Below, piece after piece: positions 56,200 through 64,000 of a DNA stretch of 64,000 nt. The notes beneath the pieces are model-generated. The model had not been told where the DNA came from. It searched no databases and worked only from the letters and a program-made list of their open reading frames with translations. The stretch is taken from assembly GCF_958298935.1 (NCBI RefSeq), contig NC_084942.1, positions 8,005,501 to 8,069,500 of the forward strand, in the 5' to 3' direction. This stretch comes from Phragmites australis (Eukaryota; Streptophyta; Magnoliopsida; Poales; Poaceae). A program made the translations under genes and the position numbers. Every line of letters begins with the position of its first letter. Position 1 is the first letter of the stretch.

Positions 56200-56919
56200 A
56201 CAGATGATCACACAAACTACCCAACCAATCTACTTCCTAACAGCCCTCACAGCTACTAAATAGGTCTTGAAAGCCGTTGATGGTAGGAAAATGCAATTCC
56301 TTTGGTATGGAACTGAGGCTTTAACGGGAGGCAAGTCCAAGGTTAGCTGGAAGAGAGTATACATGCCAACAAACAAAGGTGGTTTAGGTATTCTCCACCA
56401 CGCCAGCTTCGCTAGAGCCCTCTAATTGCACTGGATGTGGCAAGAATGGAAGGCCCAGCACAAACCTTATGTGGGATCAGAAATTCCATGTAGTGACATG
56501 GATAGGCTTTTGTGCCAAAATGATGTCGTGTCACTGTTTTCAATGGCATTCAACCAAATTACTGTCTGCCACCACTTCGGTCCACCAATGGTGGACAACT
56601 CTAGTGACCAGCCAAAAAACCCTAAAACAAGGATTGAAATTGCTTAACATCCTTAGTATGTTGGGAAATTTGGAAGGAGTGAAACACAAGAATGTTTGAT
56701 CGTTAAGAGCAACCCACAAGCTTGATCATCCAAAAATTTAGAGAAGCTACTATTTGGGATTTTGTGGGAGCGTGGAGCCTACAGCACTTTATTAGGAGAG
56801 AATAGGCTTTTGTCTTGGCTTTTGGTCGCCATTCGTTTTCTATACTCTAGCCCATCGAGTTTTTCCATCTTTTTAATATAACATGCAACTCGCCTACTGG
56901 TTTGTTAAAAAAAAAAGTT
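56200..56919 (+). mobile_element. LINE, 5'-truncated 3' end with poly(A)
   Basis: The translation from about 56226 reads PIYFLTALTATK, stop, VLKAVD, then KMQFLWYGTEALTGGKSKV and GGLGILHHASFARAL, stop, LHWMWQEWKAQHKPYVG. This is the end of a plant L1-type reverse transcriptase and the start of the zf-RVT region. A later frame has LSMLGNLEGVKHKN, the degraded WEIWKERN motif. It ends in a run of ten A (about 56910-56919), as LINEs do. 5' truncation is typical of target-primed integration. Stops and frameshifts show decay. No flanking target duplication was confirmed. Confidence 0.85.
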
Positions 56920-56939
56920 TCACCTTTTCACAAGTCTAC

Positions 56940-57471
56940 AAGAGAACACTAGGAGTTATCAAGGTTCAGACCTCCCGAAGGATAACATGCATACGTCATG
57001 TATATTTTGTTATAAGTGTTTGTGAACTGATTATAAATGAGTTTCTCCTCGAATCCTAGACCCGTTCTTCTCTCCCCTCTCCAAACTGGGTACTCTCCTC
57101 TTTATATACAAGAAAAGGACAACTTACAGGTGGGCCCCTTTCAGTTGATCCATACTAGCTATATATTCTTTTCTCAGGCCATCAGCACTCAGAGTGTGCG
57201 CGCTGCACCTTACGCTAGTGGTACTGTGAGGCTCATCCCATCTATCACGCAGCGCCAAGTAGATCCGCAAAACCCCACTCTATAGCATTTGATGTTATGG
57301 GATGGGGCACTGCCTATTTGCGATAGCCATGACTTTGTTCGTTAAAGGAGGTACCTTGAGAAATAAAACACTTGAGTAGAAATCAAAAAATACGATTAGA
57401 CAGGTTAGGTAAGGACATCCTGCGACCAACATGGGCTGGTCGCGGGATCATAATATATCATTGTCACACCC
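56940..57471 (-). repeat. Gypsy LTR, partial, related to the LTR at 7201-8051
   Basis: Matches the first LTR in several blocks in the same order: AGGTTC followed by CTCC-type text and GGATAA...CATACGTC; a TATA-like TATATAAAG on the minus strand (about 57101-57111); GCATTTGATGTTATGGGA versus ACATTCAATGCTACGGGA; and AAAACACTTGAGTGGA-like text. It has no visible internal region on either side, so it is a solo or truncated LTR. The left edge abuts the LINE poly(A) and the right edge abuts the long LTR at 57472. Confidence 0.7.
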
Positions 57472-60400
57472 TGATTTTATATTTTCTCAATTTTCTAAAA
57501 AAATTCTAAGATTTGATTATAGGTTGAATAATTATAATAGGAAAAAACCTATTTTCTAAATTCAAATTCAAATTTGAATTAGGTTATTAATTGTTTTTAG
57601 AATGCATTCATCTAGGTTTTCCTTTATTTTTGTTGGATTTTTTGTGGCTTTTATTTGAATTTAGTTTGCTTCGATTTGAATTTCGAAAGAATTAGAAAAG
57701 AAAAGTGAAAAAGAAGAAAACTATAGCTATCGAGCTTCCCTCCCTTCGGCCCAGCCAAGCCCGGCCTGCCGTCGCCTCTCCCTCTCACGCAACCCACCAC
57801 CCGCCTAGGCCACACCCCGCATTCCCGGCCCAGCGTCAGCCTACTCATGTGCCTCTACCAGCTTACGCCTCCGCTGCCGAGTCTGAGTTGGATACGAGAC
57901 TGCCACCGCCAAGGAGTCTGGGTAGCCCCGATAGCCTCTCCACCGCCTATATTACCCGAGGCCCCCTCCCCATTCGTATCTCATCCCAAACTCACTGAAA
58001 ACCAAGCCAAATCACCGAGATCCAGAGCCCGATGTTGCCATAGCCACCGCCATTGGTATATCTCACCGCCAAGCCACCCAAGTGCCGCATCGCCTCACCC
58101 GAGCCTCTCAGCAGACCCACCGGATCTCCCTGAAGCTTGTGCCACCCTCGCCTTCGCCTCTTGGCCACTAAAGCACCACCGCCAATGTGATCCTGAGCTC
58201 CTTCGCCACCTCTGTCGTCGCCAACCCCCTTCCCGAGCCTCGCCAACCTTGGTAAGCCCCAAATTGAGTTCCTTGTGCCACCCTTGTCATGTTTTGCCGC
58301 TCACCATCGCTCCCCATGCACCTGAGTGCCGTCCGACATTTTCTACGGCCGTGAGCCGCCGTGTTCCCTTCGGTCATCGTTGTCCCGTTTCCCTATAGCC
58401 GCCCCTCCTCTTCTGTGCTGTCCGATCCTAAGTGTGCGGCCCAGATTAGATTAGAGGGATACCCCTTCGGTAGCCAACCAATATTCGACACGTGTTGCCC
58501 CTTTAATCCCAGTCAGTAGCCTTGCCATGTTATCTTGCCACATCAACGCCACATCAGCAGTTTCGCTCACGTGTCATGCCCAGTTAGCATTCAGTTAGCG
58601 CCTACGCAATAAAAGAGGTTTTTCAATATAAAAACAAATCTAGAAATTCCAGAAAAAGGCAATTTTGCAATTAGCCATTAAACTTTTTGTTTTTAAATAA
58701 AAGCCCCTATCTTTTTACATATCAACCCCTAACTTTTCTATATTTGCAAATAGTCCCTCTATTTTTACAAAAAGGTCCCTAAACTTATGTTTTATTCAAA
58801 ATAAGTCCTTTTTTTCAGATTTAACCCTAAAATTATTTTACCTATAACTTTTCCGTTTTAGCTCCTATTTGAGTGATTTTTGCGCTTAATTTTTTTCTAA
58901 AATTATGATCTATCCAACCATGCCAATTTCAAGTATCAATTCTCACATGTTTATAGTAGTTTTTACTCATTAACATCTAGATCCCTACAACATGAGGATA
59001 TTATGTTGATTAATGAATCTATGTTTGTTGCATTGGCATTTACGTGATGGCCAGTTTTAAATGTTATTGTACCACAAACATAAGTTTATGATATTAAAAT
59101 AATATATTAATTTGTAGGTTACACATGTTAATGCTTCAGTTAATCCTTTCTATCATTTCATGTGGTGTCCTAGTTCCTATCCCTTTCTTCGAAAGAAGTC
59201 CAGTCAATCCTATTTCCTTGTCTAGCCTAATCAAAGATTCCAGTCCATCGTTCTATTCCTGTTATTCTTGTAATTTAGAGTTTATTTGGTGTTTATTCAA
59301 TATTAAGTTCGTGCTTAGTCGACAACGCTTCAGATCTGTTCGAGGGATTTCAATACCAAGGTTTCGATAACACTGAGCAGTATTGTGTAAAAGGCAAGTG
59401 TATTTCTTGATCATATTACTCCAATGTTTTAAATTATTTTGTTTTATAAATTGCATGCAGTGTCAACTTGATGGGTAGACACTTATGTTAGGGTTTTACC
59501 TAGATACTCTCTTATCATTCCTTAAAGCCTAAGTGGTTTATGGTTAGGTGTCTTTAATGGGCCACTACGTAAGAAACCAGCAAAGGAGACGCCACATTAG
59601 TGACGGCTACTCAATACGCATCACTAATATCCTATTAGTGACAGATCCAATAAGGATGCATTACTAATGTCCCTTCTGATCAGGACCAGATATAGACCCG
59701 TCACTAATGAGTGGATCATTAGTGACGGGTCATAACTTGACCCATCACTGATGATAATAGTGATGGGTTAAGCTGTGATCCATCACTAATGACTAGGTCA
59801 TCAGTGACGGATCATCCTAAGCTAGTCATTAGCGACGGGTCAAGTTGTGACCTGTCGCTAATGATAAGATCATTAGTGACGGGTCGTCCTAGGTTAGTCA
59901 TTAGTGACATGTCAAGTTGTGACCCGTCACTAATGATAAGGTCATCATTGACCCATCACTAATGATCCACTCATTAGTGATGGATCATCCTATGCCAGTC
60001 ATTAGTGATAGGTCAACTTGTAATCTATCACTAATGACCAACTCCAGCCACTAATGACAATATTTGCAAATATTTTTTATTTTTATTGTATTTTTCTCTT
60101 ATTTTTTCTCACCTTAGCAGCACTAGAATAGGGACCATTTTACATTTCTGCTCAAGTTTGATGTAAAGTGTGACGGCTATGGACACAAACACGCGATCCG
60201 AAAACAGTGCAGAAACTTCTGGGGATGAGAACTCAATCTTCCAAGCCATTTTTGGCCTCAAAAAAATTCTCCGAACCCAATAAAGTCAGGGAGAAACGGA
60301 TGTAACTTTTTTTTAGATGTCTGTAGAGTAAAAAAAATGTTAAAATCGGAGTCCGTATGTAAAAGTTATGCCCGTTTTACCGAATGCACTATGGGTCACC

Positions 60401-61880
60401 TATCAAATTATAACTCTCAACGAAATTTGTCAAATTAGTCATTAGTGACGGGTCATAACCAAGAAGGTTATAATGATAAAATATCTGGTTTCAGAGGTGG
60501 TAAGGTGGCTACACACGCGAGGAGGAGGTCACAGGTTCGATTCACATGGAACGCAAACTTGAAAACAATGTGAAAAAAGCATGGCTTGCGAGGCATATGG
60601 GATGGGGCTTGCGTTGGGATGACTCGGGTAATTTTTTTTGACTTTTTGTGTCAAAAAATACGAAAATGTTCATCGGTCATTAGTGACGGTCAAGATTACA
60701 ACCTATCACTAATGTTCAGTTAATAGTGATGGGGTCACGATTACGACCTGTCACTAATGACTGAACAGTAGTGGCGGGTTATCACTTGTCACTAATGATC
60801 AGTCATTAGTGACGCGATAAGAGTGACGGGTACGGGACCCATCACTAATGCCGGTTATTACCCGTCACTAATAACTTTTTTCCACTTAGTGGGTAGTAAT
60901 GATTAGCCATGCTGTCGAGAATGTTGGAAAGTGTCTTATACTTGACTAATGAACATATACAACAATGATGATTAATTGGTTAGTGGAATAAAAACATGGA
61001 ACCTTAGGCCTTGGGTAGATAGGTGTTATCATAGATATGTTGTTGGTTTAGTCTTTGCTCAAGTGACCTATGTAAGGACCAGTTCGTGGAGCAACAACCT
61101 AAGAAGTGATGTACCAACCATGTGGCTGATATGGGTAAGATTTGGCATACTAGTTAGAGTTCTTTCCAGTGTGTGTCAGGTTAGCACAAAAGGAGGCTTC
61201 TAGGTTGCAAGGAAATTCTATAATCCCTAGCGGTGAAACCTAGTGGATAGATGCATACTGGATTAGGCTCTGGTTAGTAAAAAATGCCATACAGTGATTT
61301 CTTTGCGACTCATCATTGGCGTGTGTTAAGTGTTTCGCAAACACGGTAACATGGAATTCACTGACTCGTGGGTAAAGTTGGACAACCTATGTAGGGTGTA
61401 AAATCTAATATATCAGCCATTCTCACAGTAATGAGAGACTTGGATCCTCACATGATTAGTTGGTCTGGGTTATGGTTTTGGTTATAGTTTTGGATATGGT
61501 GATGGAATGGATACGATTATGGTATGGTAGTACTGGTGATACGAGATGGTTATGGTTCGAAAGGTGGTTATGGTTAGCTGTTGAGTCATATGGGTTACAT
61601 TCACTTAATAACCACTTAATGCTTTTAAATTACATTATTGTTTTCTTTACTTGGATTTACGCAAATATACCATATGTTAGTCTGTTCTTGTCATAAGCCT
61701 GCATATCATTATTGTCCTATACACTTGATGAGCGCATTATATGCTCACACTTGTTATTTTTCCTATGTCATGCGACATGTGTGGTGCTGCTCAGTGAGTG
61801 AAGATGTTGAAAACTGTCAAGACGAGGTTGTGACGTTTTAGGCTTGTGTCTCTCGGTCAGTTGCCTGTGGTGTTGTTGAG
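57472..61880 (+). repeat. Long LTR, split by a CACTA element
   Basis: Starts TGTCACACCCTGATTTT and shares scattered blocks with the fragment at 39597-42993, for example CTATCCAACCATG (58911), CTCAAGTGACCTATGTAAGG (61058), and GTGTGTTAAGTG (61321). Without the inserted CACTA element (59563-60891) its length is about 3.1 kb. A GC-rich segment (57750-58430) yields Pro/Ser-rich ORFs that look like chance. The right boundary near 61880 is estimated from the start of Copia sequence. It may be a solo LTR of a Tekay/Del-like gypsy element; this lineage is inferred from length and start only. Confidence 0.65.
59563..60891. mobile_element. Small CACTA transposon with palindromic subterminal arrays
   Basis: Ends CACTACGTAAGAAA (59563) and TTTTTTCCACTTAGTG (60891) are inverted repeats of CACTA type; flanks GGC and GGT nearly agree as a 3-bp duplication. 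About 20 copies of CATTAGTGACGGGTC or its complement fill 59595-60060 and 60430-60880, many as adjacent inverted pairs that could form hairpins. The interior is non-coding. A B-box-like GGTTCGATTC occurs at about 60534. The 1.3-kb element is non-autonomous. Confidence 0.85.
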
Positions 61881-61891
61881 CACCAGTGCTT

Positions 61892-62362
61892 CTGTTCAGA
61901 TTTACGTGGATGATATCATCTTTGGTGGTTCCTCTCATGCTCTTGTAACCAAGTTTGCAGAAACTATGAGTAGGGAATTTGAGATGTCGATGATGAGCGA
62001 GCTCAACTTCTTCCTTGGACTACAAATCAAGCAATGCAAGCAAGATACGTTCTTCCACCAGATGAAGTACACAAAGGATTTGCTAAAGAAGTTCGACATG
62101 AGCAACGTGAAGCCCTTGGTGACACCGATGGCTACCTCGGCGGTACTTGATCCGAATGAAGATGGAGAGGAGGTGGACTAGCGAGAGTATAGGAGCATGA
62201 TTGGCTCCCTCCTGTACTTGACAGCAACAAGACCGGACATCCACTTCGTCGTTTGTTTATGTGCTCGCTTCCAAGCTTCACCAAGGACGTCTTACCGCCA
62301 AGCAGTGAAACGCATACTCAGGTACCTCAAGCACACCCTCGAGTATGGTCTTTGATTTTCCG

Positions 62363-62419
<57 letters not shown>

Positions 62420-62901
62420 AGTCTCTTCGAGGTTTTTCAGATGCGGATTTTACTGGTTGTCAAATTGACAGGAAGAGTACCTCAGGTACCTATCATTTCT
62501 TAGGTACTTCTCTTGTGTGTTGGTCTTCTCGTAAATAGTCTAGCGTTGTATAGTCTACTGCAGAAGCTGAATATGTAGCTATCGCTAACTGTTTCTTACA
62601 GATTTTGCGGATGCTTGCTACTTTGATAGATTTTGGGTTAGATTTCAAGAATGTGTCACTTCTTTGTGACAACACCAATGCCATAAGCCTTGCCAACAAC
62701 CCAGTCCAGCACTCCAGAACCAAACAAATAGATGTGAGATTCCACTTGTTGAGAGATCACGATGAGAAGGGAGACATTGAGCTGAAATACATTGATACCC
62801 AACACCAGCTAACCGACATATTTACCAAGCCTCTTGATGCCACAAGATTTGCCTATTTGAGAGAAGAGCTTGGAGTGTGCCATCCCTATGGCATTAAGTA
62901 A
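61892..62901 (+). pseudogene. SIRE-like Copia reverse transcriptase and RNase H, C-terminal part
   Basis: Begins at the catalytic box VQIYVDDIIFGG, continues with EFEMSMMSELNFFLGLQIKQ, then KYTKDLLKKFDMSNVKP, a stop at 62179, and YRSMIGSLLYLTATRPDIHF. A CT microsatellite (62368-62416) lies in a Ser-rich linker. RNase H follows: FSDADFTGCQIDRKSTS-type text, STAEAEYVAIANC (with two stops just before it), NNPVQHSRTKQIDVRFHLLR, and TDIFTKPLDATRFAYLREEL, ending at a TAA at 62899. All these are landmarks of SIRE/Maximus Copia elements. The N-terminal half of the polymerase is missing; a long LTR abuts instead. The YVDD box itself is intact, but the stops disable it. Confidence 0.92.
62368..62416. 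repeat. (CT)n microsatellite within Copia pol
   Basis: About 49 bp of CT lies where related elements have a short run of Ser codons. Expansion of TCT/CTC serine codons is a simple origin. It keeps or breaks the frame depending on its length. Confidence 0.97.
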
Positions 62902-64000
62902 GGGGGAGTTGCTCTTGTAAATACTCTATCATACTTTTTGTTGCATTTGCATTGCATAGTATCATGTCAGATAATCATGTTAGCAAGCTTCACTTATATG
63001 TTCTTGGTACTTTCTTGAACTAATTTTGAATTTGTGCTTTAGAGAATAGATGTGTAATAATTTGTGCAAGCGTATACTCCTTTTGAAACATGGCAAGAAA
63101 TATATTGAACAAGCTTGATTTTCTTTAGCATGAACTTGAAATTTGAATATTAATCACTTGTCACCCTTGAGTAGATGCTTTAATGTGATCAATGCTTATA
63201 TTAGGGCTAAATCTGTGAAAAGCTTGTACTAGGCTGCCTTGTTCTTTTCAGCGAATTGGGGGTCTTTGACCTTTGTCTATGTAAATGTTTAGCCCATGAT
63301 TAACCCTTCGACACAACTTGTTTTCGTTTTGTGAAAAAATTGTATATCTTGAATTATATGATGAGAAAATGAAATGAATGATCAAGTTATAAGCAGAACA
63401 TGAATCCAATACTGTGGTTTAATGCTCATGTGGTTTGCAAAAGAAGTAAACCCATGATTGCTTAAGTTCACTTGAGGATAGTAAAATGATCACAATGCTA
63501 AAAACTTAATATGCTCTCTAATTTTGCTCTTTAACTGTGCTAAGAATGTTTTTATTCATCTTGTCAAATTAAGGCTTGGATTGATATGTGGGTATTTGCA
63601 TAGCCCTTCGGGGAGAACGTGGTTTCCTAGTTGAACTTGACATAGCACTGGCATCTCTAATCTTTGCACTGGTCATGAAATTGTGGTGCTCTTGTGGTGA
63701 TATCTTTTGGATAATTGAACAATAATGATAAAAAACTTTCTATACTCTTAGTGCTTGTGCCATGAAATTATTTTGAATCTGTGTACGCTTTTGAGTTATA
63801 TTGTTCACTCTTTGTAGTGCTTTGACATATGTAGTCCATGCAAGTGCTTTGTGATCTATATGTGAAGCTTTGTAGGTTTGCATCTTCTTGTTTTACATCT
63901 TGTTTAGTCCTTGATGTTTGCATTGCATAAGGGGGAGAAAAGATGCACGAATCCACAAAGACAAATCTTGCATACTGAATGATGGAGAAAATCGATAATG
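62902..64000 (+). other. 3' spacer of the SIRE-like Copia element
   Basis: Directly after the RNase H stop is TAAGGGGGAGTTG, and a second purine tract GCATAAGGGGGAGAAAAGATG lies at about 63924. SIRE elements carry a long region, sometimes env-like, between pol and the 3' LTR, with the final polypurine tract at its end. The DNA between the tracts has no open frame here. The 3' LTR, if present, begins near or beyond the right edge. Confidence 0.55.

Noticed and set aside
57705..58398. Pro/Ser-rich ORFs in the long LTR
   Set aside because: The LTR has no coding function expected here, the composition is low complexity, and no domain is seen.
60480..60550. tRNA-like B box GGTTCGATTC
   Set aside because: No acceptor stem or anticodon arm can be formed; it lies in the interior of a CACTA element.

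Overview
The window looks like nuclear DNA of a grass, most probably a panicoid. It is a gene-poor, repeat-rich interval with introns and GC-rich first exons, and it holds Copia, Ty3/gypsy, CACTA, hAT, Helitron, LINE and MITE sequences nested in one another. No bacterial or viral gene organisation is seen, and I found no CRISPR array, rRNA or credible tRNA gene.

Two host genes look intact. The first (10012-11212, + strand, two exons) encodes a 210-residue WW-domain protein with a C-terminal cysteine cluster, resembling CURLY FLAG LEAF1 (CFL1)-type proteins. The second (36604-47977, + strand, seven exons) encodes a 231-residue HIT-family protein resembling plant HINT4. Its third intron is about 7 kb, because a complete Copia element with an exact TAGCC target duplication sits in it. 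A PPR gene (29729-31681, - strand) is a pseudogene with several frameshifts and stops.

Layout. 1-9540: a Tat-like gypsy element (- strand) inserted into the gag of a SIRE-like Copia element. 9541-12716: the WW gene and its flanks. 12720-14937: a CACTA element with an exact CTT target duplication. 14941-18710: sparse sequence with MITEs and one unrecognised ORF. 18714-23159: a CACTA element with a truncated TNP2-type transposase. 23951-27489: a Helitron with both termini visible, carrying sense-oriented copies of a RING-H2 (ATL-type) gene and of an intron-containing piece of a cytosolic aspartyl-tRNA synthetase gene. 27723-28806: a GAGCC/GGCTC-rich terminal-inverted-repeat element. 29729-31681: the PPR pseudogene. 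32563-35491: a CACTA element split by a solo LTR with a GCACT target duplication. 36420-48270: the HINT4-like gene. 48300-51700: AT-rich repeats, a large inverted repeat and a Copia 5' end. 51879-55436: a hAT element with an 8-bp target duplication and a decayed DUF4371-type transposase. 56200-64000: a LINE tail, a gypsy LTR, a long LTR containing another CACTA element, and the 3' part of a SIRE-like Copia pol.

How the parts relate. The two intact genes are unrelated in function: one is a probable nuclear regulator of epidermis or cuticle, the other a nucleotide hydrolase/transferase. Nearly everything else is mobile DNA, and target duplications or reading-frame continuity allow the insertion order to be worked out at several places. 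The best candidate for something not described before is the Helitron with its two captured gene fragments. After it come the antisense coding sequence in the Tat-like element and the large inverted repeat at 49279-49916.
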